From the NCBI GenBank assembly GCA_963841105.1, contig CAWJCB010000008.1, positions 124,001 to 188,000 on the forward strand: a stretch of 64,000 nucleotides of DNA, written 5' to 3'. The notes below the pieces were generated by a model. It saw only the letters and a list, made by a program, of their open reading frames with translations, was not told the DNA's origin and ran no database searches. Position numbers and translations under genes: made by a program. The DNA is from VAZQ01 sp963841105 (GTDB lineage Bacteria > Pseudomonadota > Alphaproteobacteria > Rhizobiales > Xanthobacteraceae). Below are positions 1 through 8,094 of the stretch, piece by piece (position 1 is the first letter of the stretch; each line of letters begins with the position of its first letter).

Positions 1-141
1 GTGATCGAATCGACATCGCACTTCAAGACTCCGCTGGCATTCGGGGCGATGGTCTTGCTCGCGGCGATGTCCATTCTCCTGTTCGGCATCGTTGCCGCCT
101 GCGAGCGGATCGTCTGCCCGTGGTATGGTAGGGAACATTGA
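1..141 (+). CDS. ABC transporter permease, C-terminal end (partial)
   Basis: Frame 1 is open from the first base and stops with TGA at 139-141. The 46 residues hold one hydrophobic segment (around AFGAMVLLAAMSILLFGIV) followed by a short tail ending CPWYGREH. That is the usual last membrane helix and tail of permeases that partner NMT1/THI5-type binding proteins (SsuC/TauC family). The binding-protein gene starts 12 bases later, which supports the reading. The 5' part, and presumably the ATPase gene, lie outside the window. The substrate cannot be read from this piece. Confidence 0.75.
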   Translation: MIESTSHFKTPLAFGAMVLLAAMSILLFGIVAACERIVCPWYGREH

Positions 142-152
142 GGGAGGAAGAA

Positions 153-1154
153 ATGAAGCGAAACGCGATGGTTGCTGCAGGGTTCGCCGCCTGCCTGCTG
201 CTCGCCGGCCCGGCGCGCAGCGAGACCGACAAGGTCAACTTCCTCCTCGACTGGGTGATCTACGGACGAGCAACGCCATACTTTGTTGCGCTGGAGAAAG
301 GGTTTTTCCAAAGCCGCAACATCGAGCCCAGGATCGAGCGCGGCTACGGCTCGGCCGCCGGGCTCAAGCGGATGGCTGCCGGACAGGCAGATTTTCTGCT
401 CGCGGATTTTGGCGGCCTCATCCTGGCGCGAGCGAACGAAGGCCTTCGCGCCAAGATGGTTGCCGTCATCTACAGCAGGAACGGCCACGCCGTGCACTAT
501 CTGGAAAGCTCCGGCATCAAGTCGCCGGCCGACTTCTCGGGCAAACGCGTCGCCGGCGCGCCCGGCAGCACCGTCGCCGCGCTGTTTCCCGCGTTCCTGC
601 GCGCCAACAAGGTTGATCCCGAAACCGTCAGGATCATCAGCGTCGATCCGCAGGCGCTTAATCCGGTGCTCCTCGCCAAGCAGTTCGACGGCATGCTCGA
701 GTTCAACTTCAACAACGCGCTACTCGTGAAGGAAGGCACGAAGATGGGTCTCAAGCCGGCCTATATGATGTATGCCGACCACAACTTCCGCTTTTACGCC
801 AACGGCATCATCACCACCGACTCGATGATTGCGGAGAAGCCGGATCTCGTGCGCCGCTTCGTCGCGGCAATCGTGGAAGGCGCGCAATACAGCTTCGATC
901 ACCCCGACGAATCCTGCACGCTCCTGCGCAAGCATGCGGCGAGCGTCGACCAGGATATTTGTCTTGCGGAGCTCGACATGGTCAAGAATCTCGCGCTCAC
1001 CGACGAGACCAGGGCGAACGGTATCGGCTACATGTCAAACGAAGGTGTGCAGAAAACCATCGACGTGATGCGAGACCATATGGGGCTCAAGGCCTCCATT
1101 GCCCCGCCAGAGGCCTTCGACATGCAGTTCCTGCCAAAGAAGGGCGCGCAGTGA
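153..1154 (+). CDS. ABC transporter substrate-binding protein, NMT1/THI5-like
   Basis: Predicted periplasmic binding protein of 333 residues. A signal peptide is visible (MKRNAMVAAGFAACLLLAG then ARS). The mature start VNFLLDWVIYGRATPYFVA resembles the KVxxxLxW-ahhap-yyvA opening of the NMT1/THI5/SsuA family, which binds thiamine precursors, sulfonates or other small organics. ATG at 153 is preferred over an upstream TTG at 138 because AGGGAGGAAG lies just before it and the signal peptide then starts cleanly. It follows the permease end by 12 bases and its stop overlaps the next ATG (GTGATG), so the genes are probably co-transcribed. The downstream enamidase-like enzyme suggests an N-heterocyclic ligand; that is inference. 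Confidence 0.85.
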   Translation: MKRNAMVAAGFAACLLLAGPARSETDKVNFLLDWVIYGRATPYFVALEKGFFQSRNIEPRIERGYGSAAGLKRMAAGQADFLLADFGGLILARANEGLRAKMVAVIYSRNGHAVHYLESSGIKSPADFSGKRVAGAPGSTVAALFPAFLRANKVDPETVRIISVDPQALNPVLLAKQFDGMLEFNFNNALLVKEGTKMGLKPAYMMYADHNFRFYANGIITTDSMIAEKPDLVRRFVAAIVEGAQYSFDHPDESCTLLRKHAASVDQDICLAELDMVKNLALTDETRANGIGYMSNEGVQKTIDVMRDHMGLKASIAPPEAFDMQFLPKKGAQ

Positions 1155-1579
1155 TGGGCGTCCAGGAAGGTGTCCGGAAAGATGTTCAGGAGATCATAAG
1201 CGACGAGCTTGCCTATCCCCCGAAATTCGGCAGCCCGACCGCGCTGGCGATCCGCGCGGAGAGCTTCGTGTATGTCTCGGGAATGATGCCGTGGGACAAG
1301 GATCGACGCGTCGTCGGCGTCGGCGATGTCAAGGCGCAAGCCCGTCAGGCGCTGACAAACATGGAGGCGACGTTGCAGGCGGCGGGCGCGAGCCTTGCGG
1401 ACATCATCAAGATCACCTTCTTCCTCACCGACATTCGCGACAAGAATGCGGTCTGGGACGTGCGCAAGGAAATGTTCGGGGGGAGCAGGCCGGCCTCCAC
1501 TCTGGTCGAGGTCGTCCACCTGGTCGATCCGCTCGCGCTCCTGGAAGTCGAGGCGGTCGCTTATCTGGGAAAGAAATGA
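1154..1579 (+). CDS. Rid family protein (RidA/YjgF/UK114 fold)
   Basis: A 141-residue protein of typical Rid length and pattern: FVYVSGMMPWD near residue 38, VKAQARQALTNMEATLQAAG, the TFFLTDIRD strand, and a closing LLEVEAVAYL. ATG at 1154 overlaps the TGA of the binding protein. RidA proper hydrolyses reactive enamines and imines using an Arg in the PARS/PART motif. Here the matching stretch reads RPASTLVEV, so that Arg position appears to be Ser. This places it among the Rid4-7 type paralogues that lack the Arg and are not known imine deaminases. Its position between a transporter and an enamidase-like hydrolase suggests a step in the same pathway. Family call is firm; reaction unknown. Confidence 0.85.
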   Translation: MGVQEGVRKDVQEIISDELAYPPKFGSPTALAIRAESFVYVSGMMPWDKDRRVVGVGDVKAQARQALTNMEATLQAAGASLADIIKITFFLTDIRDKNAVWDVRKEMFGGSRPASTLVEVVHLVDPLALLEVEAVAYLGKK

Positions 1580-2745
1580 TGACCAGCACCGCGATCGTCA
1601 ACATCGGAAAGCTCGTCAGTGGCGACATCCAGCAGCCGGTGTTGTCGGCGGACTCCATCCTGATCGAGAACGACAAGATCGCCGCCATCGGTCCGGACCG
1701 TGAGAGCGTCCAATCCGCCGATCGGGTGATCGATGCCGCCGGGATGACGTTGACACCGGGGCTGATCGACAGCCACACGCACCCGGCGATCGGAGACTAC
1801 ACGCCGCGTCTCAACGCCGTCGGCTGGATCGAGCATTACCTGCACGGCGGCATCACCTCCATGATCTCGCTCGGCGAGCTGCACGTACCCGGCCGACCGC
1901 ACGATCCGGCCGGCGTCAAGGCGCTCGCGATCCTGGCGAGCAAATGCTACCGCAACATGCCGCCGGGATCCGTGAAGGTGATGGGGGGCACGCTCATTCT
2001 GGAATCCGGGCTGGTCGAGGATGATTTCAGAGAAATGGCACGCGAAGGCGTGCGCGCCGTGAAATTCATCCAGGCGATCGAGGACCGCGCCGAAGCCAAG
2101 CAATTCTCCAAGTGGGCGAAGAAGCACGGCATGCGCGTGATGATCCACTGCGGCGGAACTTCGCTCCCCGACGTTCCCACCACCAACGCCGCCGGGATCA
2201 TCGAGGTGCAGCCGGATGTCCTGGCGCATCTCAATGGCGGTCCCACGGCGCTTTCGCCGGAAAACATCGACAAGCTGATGCGCAACACCGGTTGGACGGT
2301 CGATCTCGTGCGCTTTGGAAATCCCAAGGCTCTCGCCCAGATCGCCGAGATGGTGGTCGAGCTCGGCGCCCATCATCGCGTGATCCTTGGAACCGATTCC
2401 CCAACTGGAAATGGCATCGAGCCGCTGGGCATCCTGCATCTGATCACGCATCTCGCGGCGCTGACGGGCATCAAGGCCGAGGAGGCGCTCTGCATGGCCA
2501 CCGGCAACACGGCGCGGGTTTATGATCTGCCGACCGGCGTCATCGCACCCGGCCGCGCGGCCGACATCGCTCTGATCGACGCGCCGGTTGGATCGATCGC
2601 CAAGGACGCGCTGGAGTCGTTCACCATCGGCGACAGTCCCGCTGTGGGCATGGTGATGATCGACGGCGCAATCGTCGTGAAGCGAAGCAAGAACACAATT
2701 CCGCCGCAACGCAATTATCGCGTGCAGGAAAAGCGACCATGCTGA
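1576..2745 (+). CDS. Enamidase-like amidohydrolase
   Basis: A 389-residue metal-dependent amidohydrolase. The N-terminus has NIGKLVSGDIQQPVLSADSI and LTPGLIDSHTHP (metal-binding HxH). Later come VKF (possible carboxylated Lys), MIHCGGTS, LAHLNGGPTA, LGTDSPTGNG and the C-terminal RNTIPPQR. From memory these blocks match the order in enamidase (6-oxo-tetrahydronicotinate amidohydrolase) of anaerobic nicotinate fermentation, which releases ammonia from a cyclic enamide. The ATG at 1576 overlaps the Rid stop; ATG at 1579 is an alternative. Clustered with a Rid protein and an importer, it probably hydrolyses an imported or pathway-derived cyclic enamide. The true substrate is not shown by the sequence. 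Confidence 0.8.
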   Translation: MMTSTAIVNIGKLVSGDIQQPVLSADSILIENDKIAAIGPDRESVQSADRVIDAAGMTLTPGLIDSHTHPAIGDYTPRLNAVGWIEHYLHGGITSMISLGELHVPGRPHDPAGVKALAILASKCYRNMPPGSVKVMGGTLILESGLVEDDFREMAREGVRAVKFIQAIEDRAEAKQFSKWAKKHGMRVMIHCGGTSLPDVPTTNAAGIIEVQPDVLAHLNGGPTALSPENIDKLMRNTGWTVDLVRFGNPKALAQIAEMVVELGAHHRVILGTDSPTGNGIEPLGILHLITHLAALTGIKAEEALCMATGNTARVYDLPTGVIAPGRAADIALIDAPVGSIAKDALESFTIGDSPAVGMVMIDGAIVVKRSKNTIPPQRNYRVQEKRPC

Positions 2746-2867
2746 TCGTGAACTGGTCGCGTAAATTCCCCGTAAAGCTTTGACGGATCAAGCTTATTAC
2801 ACAATCGTAACTTGCTAAGGCGCAGCCGCGCGTCTACCTTCGGGACAACACCAGCCGAGGGCGTTTC

Positions 2868-4046
2868 GTGACAACGGGGCATGCAGCGTCGCGCGGGGGG
2901 CGCGCCGCTCTCTTCTTAGGGTTTTGTCTCTTCACCTTCGCTGCGGGTGGCGGCGGCTATTGGTACTGGAAAGGACCGGCACCGGCGCTCGCGGCCAAAT
3001 CTGCCCCGCGCGTAGGCGTGCCGGTGAGCGTTGCCCTGGCCGCACGGCAGGACTTCCCGATTTATCTATCCGGACTGGGCACGGTGCAGGCGTCCTTCAC
3101 GGTCGGCATTCACTCGCAGGTTGACGGCAAATTGCAGGACGTGCTGTTCACTGAGGGGCAGCACGTGAGGAAAGGAGACGTGCTGGCCAAAATCGATCCG
3201 CGCCTGTTCCAGGCGGCGCTTGACCAAGCCAAGGCAAAAAGGGCGCAGGACCAGGCTCTCCTGACGGCGGCCGAGAAGGATCTCGTGCGGTTCAAGGGCT
3301 TGGCGCTCAAGTTCATCGAGCCGCAGCAGAACGTTGATCGCCAGCAGGGGAGCGTCGATCAGCTCAAGGCCGCGGTTGCCGCCGACGAGGCCATGATCGA
3401 GACGGCGCAGACGCAGCTCGACTACACCAGCATCACCGCTCCGAGCGACGGACGCATGGGCGTTCGCATGGTAGACCCCGGCAACATCGTGCACGCTTCC
3501 GATCAGGGGGCGCTGGCAATGCTCGTCCTCACAAAACCGTCCGCCGTGCTGTTCACGCTTCCCGCACGCACGCTCGATGATGTGCGCAAGGCGCTCGCGC
3601 GCGGACCTGTCGAGGTCGTGGCCTTCGACCAGGACAATCGCCATGCGCTGAGCACCGGAACCCTTCTGCTTGTGGATAACATGATCGATCAGACGACCGC
3701 CACCGTCCGGCTCAAGGCGATGTTCACCAACGAAGACGAAAGGCTTTGGCCGGGCGAATTCGTCAATGCGCGCGTGTCGCTCGATACGTTGCGCAACGCG
3801 GTTGTCATTCCGCCGAGCGCGGTGCAGCGCGGACCACAAGGGCTCTTCACCTGGATCATCACGGCCGACGAAACTGCGCAGCCGCGTCCGATCGAAGTCG
3901 GGCCGTCGTCCGGCGACCTCACCGTGGTCACCTCGGGGCTCGACCAGGGCGAACGCATCGTCACTGACGGCCAGTACAAGCTCAAGCGGGGCGTACCGGT
4001 CAGCATTGCTGCGCGGCAACCGGCGCTGTCGGAAGCAAGCCGGTGA
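2868..4046 (+). CDS. RND efflux periplasmic adaptor subunit (HlyD/MdtA type)
   Basis: Membrane-fusion protein of 392 residues that would link the inner-membrane RND pump to an outer-membrane channel. An N-terminal membrane anchor (about residues 12-32, AALFLGFCLFTFAAGGGG) is followed by the lipoyl half-motif GTVQASFTVGIHSQVDGKL, an alpha-hairpin region (about 110-185), the second half-motif LDYTSITAPSDGRMGVR and C-terminal beta-barrel strands. This order is typical of MdtA/AcrA. The GTG start at 2868 is the first that includes the anchor. Its stop overlaps the GTG of the pump gene by four bases (GTGA), so the two are translationally coupled. No outer-membrane channel or regulator gene is next to them. 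Confidence 0.9.
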   Translation: MTTGHAASRGGRAALFLGFCLFTFAAGGGGYWYWKGPAPALAAKSAPRVGVPVSVALAARQDFPIYLSGLGTVQASFTVGIHSQVDGKLQDVLFTEGQHVRKGDVLAKIDPRLFQAALDQAKAKRAQDQALLTAAEKDLVRFKGLALKFIEPQQNVDRQQGSVDQLKAAVAADEAMIETAQTQLDYTSITAPSDGRMGVRMVDPGNIVHASDQGALAMLVLTKPSAVLFTLPARTLDDVRKALARGPVEVVAFDQDNRHALSTGTLLLVDNMIDQTTATVRLKAMFTNEDERLWPGEFVNARVSLDTLRNAVVIPPSAVQRGPQGLFTWIITADETAQPRPIEVGPSSGDLTVVTSGLDQGERIVTDGQYKLKRGVPVSIAARQPALSEASR

Positions 4047-7000
4047 ACCTGTCCGAACCCTTCATTCGCCGGCCGGTCGCAACCTGCCTGGTGATGGCGG
4101 CGGTGGCATTCACCGGGATTGTCGCCTATCCATTCCTGCCGGTTGCTCCGCTGCCGCAGGTCGATTTCCCCACCATCCAGGTCACCGCGAACTTCCAGGG
4201 AGCAAGCGCGGAGACCATGGCTTCCTCCGTGGCGGCTCCGCTGGAGCGCCAGTTCGCGCAAATCCCCGGCATCACGCAGTTGACATCGCTGAGCGCGCTC
4301 GGTGCGACCACAATCGTCATTCAGTTCGATCTCAATCGGAACATAGATTCGGCTGGTCAGGACGTGCAGGCGGCGATCACCGTCGCCACGAAGAGCCTGC
4401 CGCAGGGCCTCAGCGCGCCGCCGAGCTACAAAAAGGTGAACCCGGCCGACTCGCCCATACTCTTGCTCTCGGCGCGCTCCGACACGATGCCGATTACCGA
4501 CGTTGACGAGTACGGCGACCTTTTCCTGGCGCAGCAGATTTCTCAGGTGTCCGGAGTCGCGCTGGTCTCGATTTTCGGCGATACCCCGCCTTCGATCCGA
4601 ATCCAGGTCGATCCGGCGAAGCTCGCGTCCGCGGGGATAACGCTCGAAGAGATACGCGGCACGCTTGTCACATCTACGACGAATGCCGCCAAAGGCACGG
4701 TCAACACCGATAAGATCAGCTTCACCATCGCTGCCAATGACCAGATCACCACCGCGGAGCAGTTTGACGACGTCGTTCTCGCCTATCGCAACGGTGCGCC
4801 GATCCGCGTGCGAGATGTCGGCAAAGCGGTGGCGGAAGCGGCTGATCGCAATGTCGCCGCTTTTCAGAACAATCGGCCGGGCGTCATCCTGGCGGTGTTC
4901 AAGCAGCCCGGCGCCAACGTTGTCGATACGGTCGATCAGATCAAGGCGCAGTTGCCGCAGCTCACCGCGAGGATACCGCCGTCGGTTGAGGTGGAGACTA
5001 TCCTCGACCGCACGACGACGATCCGCGCCTCCGTCCGCGACGTGCAGTTCACCTTGGCGCTGACCATCGCGCTCGTCGTGCTGGTGGTCTTCCTGTTCCT
5101 GCGCAACTTCTGGGCCACCTTCATTCCAAGCGTTACCGTGCCGCTGGCCCTGATGGGGTCCTGCGCGGCGATGTATCTTCTCAGTTTCAGTCTCGACAAC
5201 ATTTCCCTGATGGCGCTTACCATCGCCGTCGGCTTTGTGGTCGACGATGCAATCGTGGTGGTGGAGAATATCCACCGCCACATCGAGGACGGGGCCGCGC
5301 CGTTCGAGGCCGCGCTCAAAGGCTCGCGCGAAATCGGCTTTACCGTCCTGTCGATCAGCATTTCGCTGGTCGCGGTGTTCATCCCGCTGCTGCTGATGGG
5401 CGGGATCATCGGCCGCATGTTTCGCGAATTCGCGGTTACCGTCACCGCGTCCATCGCGGTCTCCGCCGTCGTCTCGCTGACGCTGGCGCCAATGATGTGC
5501 TCCCGCTTCATGCATCGTGAATCGCGCCGGCACGGACGCCTCTATCGGATCATCGAGGCCGGCTTCAACGCCATGCTTTCCTTCTATGAGCGCACGCTGG
5601 ACATCGTCCTGCGCCACCGCGCGATCACGCTGGCCGTGTTCTTCGCCACCATGGCGCTCACGGGGATCATGTTCGTCCAGATACCCAAAGGCTTCTTCCC
5701 CATTCAGGACACCGGCTTGATCTCGGCGTTCGCCGAGGCGGCTCAGAATACGACGCCGCAAGAGATGATGCGGCTTATGCGCGAGATGGGGGAGGTCGTC
5801 CTCAAGGATCCCGACGTCGCAGCCTTGGCGACATTTACCGGCACGACCGGCGGCGCCCAAACTGCAAATACCGGCCGTGGATTCATCGTGCTCAAACCAC
5901 GGGACGAGCGCGAGCTCACGTCCTCGCAGGTCGTTAACCGGCTGCGGCCGCAACTGGCCAAGATCCGCGGCGCAACACTGTTCATGCAGCCTACCCAGGA
6001 CATCACCGTGGGCGGCCGCATCTCACGCGCCAGCTTTCAATATACGTTGCAGGACGTGGACATTGCCGAGCTCAACGAATGGTCGGACAAATTGCTGGAA
6101 AAGATGCGCATGCTGCCGCAGTTGGCCGATGTCTCGAGCGATCTTCTGGCAAGCGCGCCTTCACTGAAGATCACCATCAATCGCGACCAGGCCTCGCGCT
6201 TCGGCATCTCGCCGCAGGCGATCGACGACACGCTCAATGATGCCTTCGGGCAGCGACAGATCACGCAGTATTTCACCCAGCTCAAGACCTACTGGATCAT
6301 TCTGGAGATTCTACCGGAGCTGCAGAAAGACCTCGCCTCGCTGAACCTGCTCTATGTCAAATCGCCACTCACCGGCGGAGCGGTGCCCCTGTCGGCGCTG
6401 GTCAACGTCGATACGTCCAAGGCCGGTCCGCTGTCGGTGGCGCACCAGGGTCAATTTCCGGCGGTCACTCTGACCTTCAATCTCCAGCCCGGCGTGGCGC
6501 TTGGACAAGCCGTCGATGCGATTGCCGAGGCGTCGCGCGAGATCGGCGTGCCCTCTTCGGTGATCACTACCTTCCAAGGCAATGCGCAGGCATTCCAGTC
6601 GTCGCTGTCGAGCGAGCCTGCTCTCATCGGCGCCGCGCTCATCGTCGTCTACATCATTCTGGGGATACTTTACGAGAGCTTCATCCATCCCCTGACGATC
6701 CTTTCAACCCTTCCGTCGGCCGGCATCGGCGCGCTGCTCGCGCTCAATCTGGGTCACATGGATCTTTCTGTTATCGGCATCATCGGCATCATTCTTCTGA
6801 TCGGGATCGTCAAGAAGAACGGCATCATGCTCGTCGATTTCGCGGTCACCGCCGAGCGTGACCGGGACATGCGGCCCGTGGATGCCATCCGGGAAGCCTG
6901 TCTTCTGCGATTCCGCCCGATCCTGATGACGACGGCGGCGGCCATGCTCGCCGGCGTTCCGCTGGCCTTTGGCCATGGAACGGGCTCGGAGCTGCGCCAG

Positions 7001-7177
7001 CCGCTCGGCTACGCCATGGTCGGCGGCCTTGCGGTCAGTCAGTTGCTTACGCTCTACACCACCCCCGTCGTCTATCTCTATCTCGACCGGGTGCAGGCCT
7101 GGCTGCGCGGGAGCGAGCCGGAACAGGATCGCGAGCGCGAAAGCATCCGCGCTATCGCCGCCGAAGCCGCGGAATAG
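4043..7177 (+). CDS. RND multidrug efflux permease, MdtB/MdtC type
   Basis: Proton-driven inner-membrane exporter of 1044 residues, the normal length for the HAE1 family. The N-terminus FIRRPVATCLVMAAVAF and LPVAPLPQVDFPTIQV are characteristic. The proton-relay Asp pair sits in TM4 (GFVVDDAIVVVENI, about residues 396-410), and a Lys in TM10 (IGIVKKNGIMLVDFA, about 923). Other matches are FGQRQITQYF, SELRQPLG and LTLYTTPVVYLYLDR. Wording throughout is closer to MdtB/MdtC than to AcrB. MdtBC works as a heterotrimer in E. coli, but only one pump gene is present, so a homotrimer is expected. Substrates cannot be inferred. The start overlaps the adaptor stop. Confidence 0.92.
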   Translation: MNLSEPFIRRPVATCLVMAAVAFTGIVAYPFLPVAPLPQVDFPTIQVTANFQGASAETMASSVAAPLERQFAQIPGITQLTSLSALGATTIVIQFDLNRNIDSAGQDVQAAITVATKSLPQGLSAPPSYKKVNPADSPILLLSARSDTMPITDVDEYGDLFLAQQISQVSGVALVSIFGDTPPSIRIQVDPAKLASAGITLEEIRGTLVTSTTNAAKGTVNTDKISFTIAANDQITTAEQFDDVVLAYRNGAPIRVRDVGKAVAEAADRNVAAFQNNRPGVILAVFKQPGANVVDTVDQIKAQLPQLTARIPPSVEVETILDRTTTIRASVRDVQFTLALTIALVVLVVFLFLRNFWATFIPSVTVPLALMGSCAAMYLLSFSLDNISLMALTIAVGFVVDDAIVVVENIHRHIEDGAAPFEAALKGSREIGFTVLSISISLVAVFIPLLLMGGIIGRMFREFAVTVTASIAVSAVVSLTLAPMMCSRFMHRESRRHGRLYRIIEAGFNAMLSFYERTLDIVLRHRAITLAVFFATMALTGIMFVQIPKGFFPIQDTGLISAFAEAAQNTTPQEMMRLMREMGEVVLKDPDVAALATFTGTTGGAQTANTGRGFIVLKPRDERELTSSQVVNRLRPQLAKIRGATLFMQPTQDITVGGRISRASFQYTLQDVDIAELNEWSDKLLEKMRMLPQLADVSSDLLASAPSLKITINRDQASRFGISPQAIDDTLNDAFGQRQITQYFTQLKTYWIILEILPELQKDLASLNLLYVKSPLTGGAVPLSALVNVDTSKAGPLSVAHQGQFPAVTLTFNLQPGVALGQAVDAIAEASREIGVPSSVITTFQGNAQAFQSSLSSEPALIGAALIVVYIILGILYESFIHPLTILSTLPSAGIGALLALNLGHMDLSVIGIIGIILLIGIVKKNGIMLVDFAVTAERDRDMRPVDAIREACLLRFRPILMTTAAAMLAGVPLAFGHGTGSELRQPLGYAMVGGLAVSQLLTLYTTPVVYLYLDRVQAWLRGSEPEQDRERESIRAIAAEAAE

Positions 7178-7214
7178 AAACGGCGCCGGCATGTCATGAC
7201 GCGCCGCTGCAGCA

Positions 7215-7838
7215 CTAACGCGTCTTCGCGACCGTCTCGTGCAACTGCTGACTGAGCTCGGGCGCGTGCCGATCGAGCGCCTTTCGAATCTTTGCCGGAT
7301 CGACACCTTTTGGCGTCTCGCCTTTTTCAACGGCTTCGTGCATGCGCTTGAGCAGCTCGAAATCGTGCTCGTCGCGATAGGGCTTGAGGTCGAGGTCGGC
7401 CGGCACTTTGGTAAGGCGCTCGTCGCCGACGGTCTTGACGTGCTTCTGCATGAAGCGGTCGTAGTCGCGCCATAACACTCCGGCAGCTCGCACTGCCGCC
7501 TCCTCGGCCCGGGCGGCGATCTGGTGCGCATGCAGGTAATGCAGGTTGAGCTGATCTATGAGCGTCTTCTCGACCTCCTCATGCAAGATCAGGAAACGGT
7601 CGGTATCGATCTCGCGGCCGCGGAACTTCATCGTCCGCGGCATGTGGCGATCGATATAGATCGTGTTGCCGTCGTTGCTGTAGCCGGCGAGGTACGGAAC
7701 GTCGTGCTCGCGGTCGAGGCTCTTGACCCGGCGCACAACCGCGTCGAGCGCGCGATCGAGCATCAGGCTGGAAATGTACCATTCGGGTACCCGAAGCTTC
7801 TTGTGCGGCGCCTCGGGGTGGCAAAAGTGCAGCGGCAT
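7215..7838 (-). CDS. Conserved hypothetical protein with an HE-rich helix
   Basis: A 207-residue soluble protein with no signal peptide or membrane segment. Notable stretches are IYIDRHMPRTMKFRGREID, LILHEEVEKTLIDQLNLHY, AHQIAARAEEAAVRAAGV and a charged C-terminal tail. The HEE followed by LHY and AH could be a metal-binding arrangement like that of zinc peptidases, but no clean HExxH is present, so this is weak. The start at 7838 is the first ATG of the open frame. It converges with the efflux permease gene and is divergent from gyrB. Function not recognised. Confidence 0.6.
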   Translation of the reverse strand: MPLHFCHPEAPHKKLRVPEWYISSLMLDRALDAVVRRVKSLDREHDVPYLAGYSNDGNTIYIDRHMPRTMKFRGREIDTDRFLILHEEVEKTLIDQLNLHYLHAHQIAARAEEAAVRAAGVLWRDYDRFMQKHVKTVGDERLTKVPADLDLKPYRDEHDFELLKRMHEAVEKGETPKGVDPAKIRKALDRHAPELSQQLHETVAKTR

Positions 7839-7882
7839 GAAGGCCCTCTCCTCTGCTGATCATCGCTGCGAGCATCGCGACA

Positions 7883-7943
7883 CTGGACGAGCGAGTCCAG
7901 AGCCGATGCGAGGACTAAAAAGGTCGCTCGAACGGCCCTTTTT
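7883..7943 (+). other. Two hairpins in the gyrB upstream region
   Basis: CTGGAC (7883-7888) and GTCCAG (7895-7900) form a perfect 6-bp stem. A second hairpin at 7917-7943 has an AAAAAGG arm and a CCTTTTT arm, so it resembles an intrinsic terminator on both strands. No gene that would need terminating ends here; it lies between divergent genes. It could act as a leader attenuator for gyrB or be structural only. Confidence 0.35.
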
Positions 7944-8094
7944 GCGTCCCCTTCCCGACCCGCCTTCTGCCCTTGAAATTCCAGAAAAAACAGTTACTTA
8001 GAAGTGGCACTTTGGGCTGTACGGGCGCCCCTTTTCGTGTCAAGAAAACCTGGTTCCATCTCCGCCCTTTTTGCATTCGATTCGAAATCAATCC

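Noticed and set aside
3689..5953. A 754-codon open frame on the minus strand
   Set aside because: It is the shadow of the RND adaptor and pump genes on the plus strand, which have clear family motifs. Its product is rich in Arg, Asp and His with no domain pattern, as is usual for antisense frames in GC-rich DNA.
7917..7943. A true terminator before gyrB
   Set aside because: The hairpin has A- and T-runs, but no upstream plus-strand gene ends here and the minus-strand gene starts nearby. It is listed only as a hairpin of unknown role.
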